Below, in pieces: positions 1 to 7,386 of a stretch of DNA of 26,639 nt (the stretch's first letter is position 1; each line of letters opens with the position of its first letter). A program made the translations under genes and the position numbers. A model generated the notes under the pieces. The model did not search any database. It was not told the DNA's origin and saw only the letters and a list, made by a program, of their open reading frames with translations. Origin of the DNA: an uncultured Gammaproteobacteria bacterium (GTDB taxonomy: Bacteria > Pseudomonadota > Gammaproteobacteria > SZUA-140); NCBI GenBank assembly GCA_945788675.1, contig CALZMY010000186.1, forward strand, positions 1 through 26,639, written 5' to 3'.

Positions 1-158
1 TCACTGTTCTGGTACGCGGCGAAACTGGTGCGGTTAACGCAGCAGTACGTGCCGGTGCCGATGCCTGTGAGCGTGTGGGTGATGGCCTGGTGGCGGCACA
101 CATTATTGCTCGTCCGCATAAAGAAGTTGAGCCAGTACTGAGCAAAAGTGGCGCGTAA
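1..158 (+). CDS. csoS1: Alpha-carboxysome major shell protein CsoS1, C-terminal part (5' truncated by window)
   Basis: The reading frame is open from the first complete codon (position 3) to TAA at 156-158 and gives 52 residues with the typical end of a bacterial microcompartment (BMC) domain: a TVLVRGETGAV strand, then AAVRAGADACERVGDGLVAAHIIARPHKEVEPVL. That run closely matches CsoS1A/B/C hexamer-forming shell proteins of alpha-carboxysomes. CsoS1 hexamers tile the shell facets and their pores pass bicarbonate and RuBP. The N-terminal half lies outside the window. In known cso operons one to three csoS1 copies come last in the shell-gene run and are followed by bacterioferritin, as here. 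Which paralog (A, B or C) this is cannot be decided from the tail. Confidence 0.93.
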   Translation, partial: TVLVRGETGAVNAAVRAGADACERVGDGLVAAHIIARPHKEVEPVLSKSGA

Positions 159-184
159 AACCGCTCGTCAACAAAGCTGAGATG

Positions 185-249
185 CCGGGCGGGCGCGACC
201 TCCCCTGAAACACGATAGGGGGTCCCTTTTGTACCTGCCCGGTTTTTTT
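185..249 (+). terminator. Strong hairpin plus T-run between csoS1 and bacterioferritin (terminator or attenuator)
   Basis: CCGGGCGGG (185-193) pairs with CCTGCCCGG (234-242), nine pairs including one G-U, directly followed by seven T (243-249). An inner arm is also possible (about 197-206 with 217-224). This has the form of a rho-independent terminator. It sits only 11 bases before the bacterioferritin start codon, with the Shine-Dalgarno GGAG at 251-254 right after the T-run. It probably sets a step-down in expression between shell genes and accessory genes. Confidence 0.8.
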
Positions 250-259
250 AGGAGTCAGC

Positions 260-709
260 ATGGCCTACACGAAATCAGATCCGATCGTCCTTGGTTTTTT
301 GGGACGGGCCTTGAGCCATGAGCTGAGTGCTGTGCAGCAGTACCTCACGTTGTCGAGACTGTTGAAGCTGCGTGGTTTTGATGAGATAGCAGAAAAATTC
401 CAGCACGAAGCCATGGATGAGATGGCTCATGCTGACCGAATTATTGGCAGGATGTTGGTGTTGGGTGTTGCACCCAATGGCACGCAACTGCGTCCCGCTC
501 AGTTGGGGGATTCGCTACCGGCGCTAATCGCTAGTGCGCAAGTCCTGGAGGCGGAGGCTGTAACACTTTATGAACAGGCGGTGAGCCACTGTGACCGCGC
601 TGGTGATTTTGATAATCGACTGTTTTTTGAGCAGCTGTTGCAGGAAGAGCGTGAGCACTCCAGTTCGCTGGGAAACTGGCAACAGCAGTACCTGGGCCAA
701 TCGAGTTAG
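260..709 (+). CDS. bfr: Carboxysome-locus bacterioferritin / ferritin-like diiron protein
   Basis: This 149-residue four-helix ferritin-like protein aligns with bacterioferritin at a constant offset of three residues. Predicted diiron ligands are E21, E54, H57, E97, E130 and H133, matching E. coli Bfr E18, E51, H54, E94, E127 and H130. M55 matches the heme-binding Met52, so heme binding between subunits is possible. The known activity is ferroxidase action and iron storage in a 24-mer in the cytoplasm. Bacterioferritin-like genes are common just downstream of csoS1 in proteobacterial alpha-carboxysome operons, where their role is not settled. The start is ATG 260 with GGAG six bases upstream. 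The gene lies just behind a hairpin/T-run, so its level may differ from that of the shell genes. Confidence 0.88.
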   Translation: MAYTKSDPIVLGFLGRALSHELSAVQQYLTLSRLLKLRGFDEIAEKFQHEAMDEMAHADRIIGRMLVLGVAPNGTQLRPAQLGDSLPALIASAQVLEAEAVTLYEQAVSHCDRAGDFDNRLFFEQLLQEEREHSSSLGNWQQQYLGQSS

Positions 710-729
710 AGTGATGTAGGAGAATGGTG

Positions 730-1029
730 ATGGTGGATAACTGGACACTGCGCAAGCGCCCTGCACGATTGGAAAGGCGTATCGATTTCGACAACTACGA
801 ATTGATACGTGAATTTCTTGATTTGACTGCGGAATTGTCTGAGCAGGAAGATTATTATCCGGATATGAACTTTGGTCCACGCCACGTCAGCATGACGATT
901 CATGTTAATGAAGGTTGTGAACAGCTTGATGAGTCGCAAGTGCGTTTTGCTGAGCATGTTAATGCTATTGCACCAACTAATAAAATAAGTACCCCTGTTG
1001 GCGGTGAATATTCTGTGGAGAAAAGTTAA
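730..1029 (+). CDS. acRAF: Pterin-4a-carbinolamine dehydratase-like alpha-carboxysome Rubisco assembly factor (acRAF)
   Basis: The 99-residue product has the small alpha/beta PCD fold pattern (WTLRKRPARLERRIDFDNY, then an EQEDYYPDMNFG segment, then HVSMTIHVNEG and a final helix FAEHVNAI). In true pterin dehydratases the central strand carries an HHP motif with catalytic histidines; here it reads YYPD. Loss of this motif fits the carboxysome-linked subfamily, which was shown to help assemble Rubisco rather than dehydrate pterin. ATG 730 is preferred over ATG 724, because AGGAG at 718-722 is seven bases from 730 but only one from 724. The gene starts about 20 bases after bfr and is followed within four bases by the McdB-like gene, so all three are probably cotranscribed. 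Confidence 0.85.
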   Translation: MVDNWTLRKRPARLERRIDFDNYELIREFLDLTAELSEQEDYYPDMNFGPRHVSMTIHVNEGCEQLDESQVRFAEHVNAIAPTNKISTPVGGEYSVEKS

Positions 1030-1032
1030 GCA

Positions 1033-1203
1033 ATGAGTACGAAAAGTAAAACAGCTGCAGCTGAGAAACCGGCAGAAAAAGCTATAGCGACAGAGCCTCA
1101 AACCCCTAAAACTACCCGGCCGAAGGCAAGAAAAAAAGCACAGCCTGCTAAATCCACAGAGGTGCAGGTCTCTTTCTCTTCGCACAGAGTGTGGCCGGAT
1201 TAA
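1033..1203 (+). CDS. Small Lys/Ala/Pro-rich protein with Trp-containing C-terminus; candidate orphan alpha-McdB (carboxysome positioning)
   Basis: ATG 1033 to TAA 1203 encodes 56 residues. Residues 1-40 are low complexity and rich in Lys, Ala, Pro and Thr, so probably disordered and strongly basic. The end is different: VQVSFSSHRVWPD, with a single Trp (W54) three residues from the terminus. Alpha-carboxysome McdB proteins are short, disordered and basic, are encoded after bacterioferritin near acRAF/dab genes, and carry an invariant Trp at the C-terminus that recruits them to carboxysomes. Position, composition and tail all fit. No ParA-like McdA gene is present in this window. The start codon is three bases after the acRAF stop; no strong Shine-Dalgarno is visible, so translation may be coupled. 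The McdB assignment is inference; a genuine small gene is fairly likely. Confidence 0.6.
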   Translation: MSTKSKTAAAEKPAEKAIATEPQTPKTTRPKARKKAQPAKSTEVQVSFSSHRVWPD

Positions 1204-1304
1204 TCGCGTTTAGCTTCCCGTTTTTATAAATATCGGGCAAAAGGGACCAGTTCCCCTTAAGCTGTGGTCGATACCCAGCGTTAGATTGGAGACAGTTCGG
1301 CGTT

Positions 1305-2984
1305 ATGGAACAGCTTGTGATCCTTCTTTTGGTCTTGCCATTATTGGCTGGACTGGTAAATCATCTTTTCTCTAAATCGCTCGGTTATCGATCTGCCACA
1401 TTGAGCGTATATGGTGCGGTAATCACATTTGCCGTTGCCGTTTATCTGCTCCTGGAGGTTCTGGTCGAGGAGCGAAGCGCAACTGTCCAGTTTGGTGATG
1501 GCTGGGGCATAGTGCTTGGTGATCCTCTTAGTAGTTTAATGGCTTTGCTCATTACGGGGATAAGCCTGATCGTCCGTATTTACTCCGTAAAATATATGAT
1601 TGAAGAAGAAGGTTATGGCCGCTTCTTCATGTTACTTGATTTTATGACCGCTTCGCTGCTGTTGATGGTGACAGCGGGAGATTTGATTACCCTGGTTATC
1701 GCCTGGCACCTGGTTGGTGTTGTGCTCTACTTTCTGCTTGGATTTGATACGCGCAGTGCAGTCGCTTCACGTTATGCATTGTGGACGTTAGTGACATATC
1801 GCATCGGTGACCTGGCCCTGGTTGTGGCTGCTGTATTGCTATATCACGCCTACGGAACATGGTCGCTAAGTGAAATATTTACCCATGTCACTGAAAATCC
1901 AGGTGAACACATCTACTTTGGTATGGCCCTTGAAGAGGCTGTTGGCCTTTTACTAGCATTGGCAGCGTTTGCCCGCTCTGCACAGCTCTTTCTGCATACC
2001 TGGTTGCCGTACACCATGGATGGGCCGTCTCCGGTATCTGCTTTGATGCATGCCGGTATCGTAAATGCTGGTGGTTTTCTGATTAACCGCTTTGCTCCCA
2101 TATTTGTTCAAACCGAAAGCGTTATGCACTTGTTGTTTGTTATGGGCCTGGTCACTGCCATTATTGGCTCGGTATTGATGCTGACGCAGAATGACATCAA
2201 AAAAGCACTGGGTTATTCCACTATGGGTCAAATGGGCTTTATGATTATGGAGTGCGGTGTGGGGGCGTTCTCATTGGCGATTTATCACTTAATTGCCCAC
2301 GGCCTCTTTAAGGGGACACTTTTCCTCGGTGCTGGCAGTGTAATCAATGAAGCACGTCAACACGATGGTGTTCCGAAGCAGGATCTCTACACCTTTGTGG
2401 TGGAACGAAAATCAGCAAAACGGAACCAGCCATGGCTCGTTATGGCGGGGATTACCCTGGCGGTACCGATCATCATTTTAACCATGGCCCACTGGCTGGT
2501 AGCGCAGGACTTTTTCCAGAAACAAGGTGCGATTGTTCTGCTGTTCTTCGGCTGGATTACGGGTGCGCAGTTGCTGTTTAATACCTACCGTATGGATGTA
2601 CAGAATGTGTGGCGCCTGGTGGGAATGATAATTTTCTCCTTTGCGCTTGTGATTGCCGGTTACGTATTGATCAGTCACGCATTTGACCTGTTCCTGTATC
2701 CTGATCCTGCGTTCCGAGCGGAAATCTATACTGCGGCGCATATTGATGTGTTCTGGTTCGATCTGTTGGTGATACTGACCACAGCCGTAATCGTTGCCGG
2801 CTGGGTGCTCACTTACTATTCAGAGCAGAACCGCCTCAAGGGTGAGGCGCATCTTAACCGCCTGTGGCTCAGCTTTTATGCGATGGTGTCACGTGAGTTT
2901 TATATGACTGATATATATGCATGGTTAACGCGAGCGCTACTGAAAGTGTCTGCTCGCCTAAATGTATTGTTGAGGTGGCGCTAG
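1305..2984 (+). CDS. dabB: DabB: NuoL/ND5-like membrane subunit of DAB inorganic-carbon transporter
   Basis: This 559-residue polytopic membrane protein of the proton-conducting antiporter family (NuoL/ND5/MrpA; PF00361) shows the signature segments HTWLPYTMDGPSPVSALMHAG (about 231-251) and NDIKKALGYSTMGQMGF (from 296), then HGLFKGTLF. Its place before a large DUF2309 gene identifies it as DabB. In the DAB system of Halothiobacillus, DabB is the cation-driven partner of the carbonic-anhydrase-like DabA and energises one-way CO2 hydration to bicarbonate. Two residues central to proton transfer in Complex I subunits look replaced: the TM5 Trp-Glu is Trp-His (H135), and the TM7 Lys before SAQ is Arg (R224). 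The start is ATG 1305 with TTGGAGA upstream. The stop shares one base with the next gene's GTG. Confidence 0.92.
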   Translation: MEQLVILLLVLPLLAGLVNHLFSKSLGYRSATLSVYGAVITFAVAVYLLLEVLVEERSATVQFGDGWGIVLGDPLSSLMALLITGISLIVRIYSVKYMIEEEGYGRFFMLLDFMTASLLLMVTAGDLITLVIAWHLVGVVLYFLLGFDTRSAVASRYALWTLVTYRIGDLALVVAAVLLYHAYGTWSLSEIFTHVTENPGEHIYFGMALEEAVGLLLALAAFARSAQLFLHTWLPYTMDGPSPVSALMHAGIVNAGGFLINRFAPIFVQTESVMHLLFVMGLVTAIIGSVLMLTQNDIKKALGYSTMGQMGFMIMECGVGAFSLAIYHLIAHGLFKGTLFLGAGSVINEARQHDGVPKQDLYTFVVERKSAKRNQPWLVMAGITLAVPIIILTMAHWLVAQDFFQKQGAIVLLFFGWITGAQLLFNTYRMDVQNVWRLVGMIIFSFALVIAGYVLISHAFDLFLYPDPAFRAEIYTAAHIDVFWFDLLVILTTAVIVAGWVLTYYSEQNRLKGEAHLNRLWLSFYAMVSREFYMTDIYAWLTRALLKVSARLNVLLRWR

Positions 2985-3751
2985 TGTCTGGAATCTTGCT
3001 GCTGCTTGCGGGACTGTTTTTACCGCTGTTTCCACTGAGTATGGTGTTCAATGGGCTGTTCGGCCGCATGCAGAACCGTACATTGCGCATTGCTCTATTA
3101 TTGATTTGGCCACAAATTGGCGTTGCCCTGGTGGTAGCCAGCGGTATGGACGTGCCCGGCTGGATGCTGGTGTGGGCATTGCTCACCGCCATTTTCTATG
3201 GCTTCAGGGCTTTGGTGCTGCGAGAAGTCAGTTTGTGGGTAAGTTTTATTGCCACGTCTGTTTGGGCAGTTATGTGGTTGGTGATGGACAGCCAGGGAGC
3301 CGGCTGGTATGAGTTGGCTAAATACGCACTTGGCTTCAGCCTGCCGTTAATTCTGTTGCTCCTGCTCAGCGGTGAACTGGAACAACGTTTTGGCGCTGCC
3401 TATACCGGTCTTTATAACGGACTGGCACAACCACTGCCGCGCCTGAGCTGGCTGATCGTTATGGTGGTGCTGGCGGTGATCGCCACGCCGCTGTTTCCTG
3501 CATTTTCCGCTGTAATGGCGGCCATGCTTAATGTAGCACCTGACTCATTTATGATGGCATTGATGCTCTCCATTGCATGGTTCATGTGGGGATGGGCCGG
3601 TGCGCGTCTGATTCAGGGGCTGCTGATTGGGAAAGAAACCGGGGCGATAGCGACGCAGGCGGATATAAGCAGTGGTAAGGCCTGGATCTATGCGGTCGTT
3701 TTGGTTGTCATGGTACTTAGCGGTATTTATATGATAGGGGGGCTGGCATGA
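2984..3751 (+). CDS. Dab-operon second integral membrane protein (antiporter-like, unnamed)
   Basis: A very hydrophobic protein of 255 residues with roughly seven or eight membrane segments lies between dabB and dabA. The start is best placed at GTG 2984, which shares the last base of the dabB stop (TAGTG) and has GAGG about eight bases upstream. The open frame runs back to an ATG at 2921 inside dabB, but those extra 21 residues are polar and look like overlap. The end overlaps dabA as ATGA, so all three are translationally coupled. Segments such as LPLFPLSMVFNGLFG near the N-terminus and TPLFPAFSAVMAAML further on recall membrane-helix motifs of NuoL/NuoM/MrpD proteins, suggesting a shortened antiporter-like subunit (inference). 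DAB1-type loci are known to carry an extra membrane protein here; its function is not known to me. Confidence 0.85.
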   Translation: MSGILLLLAGLFLPLFPLSMVFNGLFGRMQNRTLRIALLLIWPQIGVALVVASGMDVPGWMLVWALLTAIFYGFRALVLREVSLWVSFIATSVWAVMWLVMDSQGAGWYELAKYALGFSLPLILLLLLSGELEQRFGAAYTGLYNGLAQPLPRLSWLIVMVVLAVIATPLFPAFSAVMAAMLNVAPDSFMMALMLSIAWFMWGWAGARLIQGLLIGKETGAIATQADISSGKAWIYAVVLVVMVLSGIYMIGGLA

Positions 3752-6700
3752 GTCTTTCGCTTGGAGAAAAGTTAAAGATTCGTTCTATGATCTATGTGGC
3801 GGCGGAGCCTGTGCCGTTCTTTTGGCCCATGCGCACATTTATTCACCACAACCCTCTGCATGGGCTTGAGCATCTACCTTTTGCAGAAGCGGCAGAGAAG
3901 GGTAGCAAGATCTTCCATGGCCGCAGTTTTTTGCCGCGCACCATGTATCAGGAGTATCTCTCTTGCGGCAAGGCGGATCGTAAAAAGCTTGAGTCAATCG
4001 TGGCCGAGTTTGCAGATTCCCAGCCTGAAATCGGCGGTGTTGACCTGAAACGCTGGTTGATGACTCTGCTCACAGAAATGGATGAGCATGTCATCACTTC
4101 CGATGTGTTGGTGGATACCGGTGACATCCACGCTGCTTTGAGTGGCAGCGCTTTGGCACCCAAGCCTGATGATTTGAGCGAAATCCTGGCTACACAGTTG
4201 CGCAGTCAGTTGCTCAAAGATCGTCCTATCTATGAATCTGTGGACGCGCTTTACGGCTGCAAGATTGGTGATGATCTGGATGAACTGGTTGTTAAAAGCT
4301 GTCTCGATTTTTATGACGAAGGGCAGTCAGTGTGGGCCATGCCCAAACGGGAAGTGGGCTTTTTCAAAGCATGGAGCAATGTAGCGCGCAGAAACGTTCG
4401 ACTTTTCCTACGCGGTATCCGCGTTGGTGAAATTATTGAGGAGGATGATTCTCCAGAAGGGGTTATTACTCACGTTCTAAAGACGCTCGGAATTCCGGAG
4501 CAACACTGGACCAGCTATTTTACCCGCGAACTGGCGCGCCTGCATGGTTGGGCCGGTTTTATTCGCTGGCGTGAAAGTGCCAAGAACTATCACTATACGA
4601 AGCTGTATCCCGGCGATCTGGTGGATTTTATGGCAGTACGTATGACGCTTGCGCTGGCGTTGTTGCAAGAGCGCGGTCATTATCATGCTGCCTACACTAA
4701 TAGCGCAATCGAATCGCTCATCGGTTCTCAGACCAAAGAGATCTACCTGCGCCATGAGTTCCACGGCCGTCATGTGATGCCCGCTATGGCTCACAAGGTT
4801 GATGTTGCTTTGGCAAGCGGTAAACAAGACCTGATGGAAGATACGTTTAACGAATACGTTCAAGCCAAGCGCTTAAATGTTGCCAATGCGCAAGTGGAAA
4901 AACTGCGTGCGCTGGCGCAAAAAGCGGGTGACGCGGGTGCGCTGGATCAATTGAGTGTTGAGCAGATCTTTTCACTGCTGGAAGCGTTGCACGCATTCGA
5001 AAAACAGGAAGGCATGTGTTGGCTGCGCAGTATGGAAGAGCAGGCGATGGAGCATTTGATCGAGGGTGTGACGCTTGGTCCACCTGTCCAGCGTAAAAAA
5101 CGCCCTTTCGCACAGGCACTGTTTTGTATCGATGTACGTTCAGAGCGCGTGCGCCGTCATCTGGAAGGTGTCGGTGATTATCAAACTTACGGCATCGCTG
5201 GTTTCTTTGGTGTGCCCGTCAGCTTTATGGAGCTGGGTAAAGGGAGTGAGTCTCATCTGGCTCCGGTGATCGTGACACCTAAAAATGTGGTGCTGGAAGT
5301 CACGACTGACGGTGTGTCTGAAGATACTGCTGCGCTGACAGCCCTTGAGCACGCCATGCATGAACTGAAAGAGTCCGTTGTTTCTCCGTTTGTAACGGTA
5401 GAGGCGATTGGTCTGTTGTTTGGTCTGGACATGATCGGCAAAACCATCGCGCCAAAGTCATACAACACATGGCGTAAACGTTTTCATGAAGATAAACCTT
5501 CGACCCTGCTGTTGCTTGATAAGTTAACGCGTGAGCAGGCCGACTCTGTTGTGCGTACTGTACAACGTGCGGTGATTATCAAGGCGGTGGAACAAGAGTT
5601 AGAGTTCAAGCCTGAGCAGATCACTGATGACATGATTCGCGGCCTGCGTGAGTGCGCAATGGAAAATCCGCAGGAAACGGGTGATTTATTGCGTGAATTG
5701 AATATCAGTGAAGAACGTTTCAATACGTTGGTGAAACGCCTGCAAGATGGTTATCGCATCAATCCTTCGTTTGCTGATCGGCAAATGGAACAGTTGGGTC
5801 GTATTGGTTTTTCTCTCGACGAACAGGCCAACTTTGTCGCCGGGGCATTAAGCTCAATTGGCCTGACTAAAGGCTTTTCACGTTTTATTCTTATCATGGG
5901 GCATGGTAGTTGTTCTGACAATAATCCATATGAGTCAGCGCTGGATTGTGGTGCCTGTGGTGGTAATCATGGTTTGGTCAGTGCTCGTGTCATTGCTCAA
6001 ATGGCGAATAAGCCAGAGGTTCGCAAGCGCGTGCGTGAAATGGGCGTAGATATTTCTGACGACGCCTGGTTTGTGCCTGGCTTGCACAATACAACGACGG
6101 ATGAGCTTAAATTGCATGACCTCGATACCATGCCGCCGTCACACTTGTTCTACCTTGATCGCCTGAATACGGGCCTGGTATCCGCATCGCATTTGGCAGC
6201 GCAAGAACGTCTACCAACTCTGCAAAAAAGTGTGCCTGAGAATGCCACCAGGGCTTTTTTGGAGACCCAACGCAATTCCATGGATTGGTCGCAAGTGCGC
6301 CCTGAATGGGGGTTGTCGCGTAACTGCTATTTCATCATTGGTCGCCGGGAGCTAACGCAACAGTTCAATCTGGATGGGCGTTCATTCCTGAATTCTTACG
6401 ATTACCGTGTCGATCCAAAGCGCCGTTTATTAGAGTCCATTATCACCGGTCCGTTGGTGGTTGGTCAGTGGATCAACATGGAACACTACTTTTCTGCTGT
6501 CGATAACGAAAACTTTGGTAGCGGCAGTAAGGCGTACCACAATGTGGCCGGTCGTTTTGGTGTAATGACGGGTAACCTGAGTGATTTGCGTACCGGCCTG
6601 CCATCTCAAACAGTATTGCATGAAGGCAAGCCTTATCACGAGCCGGTCCGACTCATTACTTTAATTGAAGCACCCTTTGAACATGCGCAGCGTGCGGTTG

Positions 6701-6852
6701 AGGCCGTTGTGTCGGTTAAACACCTGGTGCGTAACGGCTGGATTCGTCTAATGGTGATTGATCCAGAAGTTGGAAAAATTTTCATATTCGAAGATGGCCA
6801 GTGGCGCTCTCGTCCCGCCAATGTGGTCGAAACCCTTGAGGAGTCAGCATAA
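3748..6852 (+). CDS. dabA: DabA: beta-carbonic-anhydrase-like zinc subunit of DAB inorganic-carbon transporter (DUF2309/UPF0753)
   Basis: The 1034-residue protein has the two zinc-site blocks of the DabA family (PF10070): FCIDVRSERVR with C460 and D462, and MGHGSCSDNNPYESALDCGACGG with H719 and C734. These correspond to C351, D353, H524 and C539 of Halothiobacillus DabA2; the 15-residue spacing of the last pair is identical. DabA is a soluble, membrane-associated protein that works like a one-way carbonic anhydrase, turning CO2 into bicarbonate while coupled to ion flow through DabB. The distance from the first to the second block is 259 residues rather than 173, so this is the long form, with extra sequence rich in helix between the blocks. 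ATG 3748 overlaps the preceding stop by four bases. CPII follows after two bases. Confidence 0.95.
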   Translation: MSLSLGEKLKIRSMIYVAAEPVPFFWPMRTFIHHNPLHGLEHLPFAEAAEKGSKIFHGRSFLPRTMYQEYLSCGKADRKKLESIVAEFADSQPEIGGVDLKRWLMTLLTEMDEHVITSDVLVDTGDIHAALSGSALAPKPDDLSEILATQLRSQLLKDRPIYESVDALYGCKIGDDLDELVVKSCLDFYDEGQSVWAMPKREVGFFKAWSNVARRNVRLFLRGIRVGEIIEEDDSPEGVITHVLKTLGIPEQHWTSYFTRELARLHGWAGFIRWRESAKNYHYTKLYPGDLVDFMAVRMTLALALLQERGHYHAAYTNSAIESLIGSQTKEIYLRHEFHGRHVMPAMAHKVDVALASGKQDLMEDTFNEYVQAKRLNVANAQVEKLRALAQKAGDAGALDQLSVEQIFSLLEALHAFEKQEGMCWLRSMEEQAMEHLIEGVTLGPPVQRKKRPFAQALFCIDVRSERVRRHLEGVGDYQTYGIAGFFGVPVSFMELGKGSESHLAPVIVTPKNVVLEVTTDGVSEDTAALTALEHAMHELKESVVSPFVTVEAIGLLFGLDMIGKTIAPKSYNTWRKRFHEDKPSTLLLLDKLTREQADSVVRTVQRAVIIKAVEQELEFKPEQITDDMIRGLRECAMENPQETGDLLRELNISEERFNTLVKRLQDGYRINPSFADRQMEQLGRIGFSLDEQANFVAGALSSIGLTKGFSRFILIMGHGSCSDNNPYESALDCGACGGNHGLVSARVIAQMANKPEVRKRVREMGVDISDDAWFVPGLHNTTTDELKLHDLDTMPPSHLFYLDRLNTGLVSASHLAAQERLPTLQKSVPENATRAFLETQRNSMDWSQVRPEWGLSRNCYFIIGRRELTQQFNLDGRSFLNSYDYRVDPKRRLLESIITGPLVVGQWINMEHYFSAVDNENFGSGSKAYHNVAGRFGVMTGNLSDLRTGLPSQTVLHEGKPYHEPVRLITLIEAPFEHAQRAVEAVVSVKHLVRNGWIRLMVIDPEVGKIFIFEDGQWRSRPANVVETLEESA

Positions 6853-6854
6853 CC

Positions 6855-7181
6855 ATGGCAAATCTAAACTTAAACCCACTGAAAAAACTCGAAATCATCG
6901 CCGATGGTGAGCATAAAGCCTTCGTGACTGATTTGCTGGATCGCGCGGGTGTTAAGGGCTACACCATCGTTAACAACCTCTCTGGTAAGGGGGCGCACGG
7001 TTTCCATGAAGGTCATCTGATGTTTAATGAAGACGACGTATTGATCATGATTATCGCTGCCGTGCCTGAAGAGCTGGTTGATCCGATTCTTGAAGGTCTT
7101 GCGCCATTTTTTGGTGAGCATTCTGGCGTGGTATTTGTGTCCGAGATCCAGGTAACGCGTGTTGTTAAATTTAGCAACTAA
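6855..7181 (+). CDS. CPII: carboxysome-associated PII-like protein
   Basis: This 108-residue ferredoxin-like, PII-superfamily protein has a beta-alpha-beta start (KKLEIIADGEHKAFVTDLL), a GVKGYTIV strand and a short T-loop-like stretch (NLSGKGAHGFHEGH), then a second half ending in FVSEIQVTRVVKFSN. It matches the CPII family encoded in alpha-carboxysome loci, whose studied member binds ADP/AMP with bicarbonate. PII proteins are trimers that bind and gate transporters or enzymes, so CPII may regulate the DAB complex (inference from operon position). It begins two bases after the dabA stop; its Shine-Dalgarno GAGGAG (6838-6843) lies in the end of dabA. There is no Tyr typical of uridylylated GlnB T-loops, so control by GlnD is unlikely. 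Confidence 0.88.
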   Translation: MANLNLNPLKKLEIIADGEHKAFVTDLLDRAGVKGYTIVNNLSGKGAHGFHEGHLMFNEDDVLIMIIAAVPEELVDPILEGLAPFFGEHSGVVFVSEIQVTRVVKFSN

Positions 7182-7237
7182 CTCACTCGTTAGTGTTATT
7201 TAGAGCATAGGTAGAGAAAACCTCGCTAATTGTTAGT

Positions 7238-7311
7238 TTAATATTGATTTTACTTTGTTTTTCCGCTATCAGCATAGATGATATCTATGTGCGGCAGAGT
7301 TAATATTGATT
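7238..7311 (+). promoter_or_regulatory. Candidate control region of sbtA: 12-bp direct repeat around a palindrome
   Basis: TTAATATTGATT occurs at 7238-7249 and again at 7300-7311, a 62-base step close to six helical turns. Between them is a perfect inverted repeat CATAGAT-GAT-ATCTATG (7273-7289), framed by CCGC (7263-7266) and GCGG (7291-7294). There is no T-run, so this is unlikely to be a terminator of the dab operon. Position and arrangement suggest binding sites for a regulator, perhaps the LysR protein encoded at 8820, upstream of sbtA. The regulator assignment is inference. Confidence 0.45.
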
Positions 7312-7386
7312 GGTCTTGCGCTGTTGAGTCACCGGATAATTCGTTTGTTTATGAATTGTTTGGCTTGTTGCTGACAAAGGATCACA

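Noticed and set aside
706..1185. Minus-strand frame of 159 codons opposite acRAF and the McdB-like gene.
   Set aside because: It is a shadow of the plus-strand genes, is Arg/Cys/Phe-rich without family likeness, and has no ribosome site.
1217..1237. CCCG...CGGG around an A/T-rich centre before dabB, tested as a terminator.
   Set aside because: Only four outer pairs form, the centre pairs poorly, and no T-run follows.
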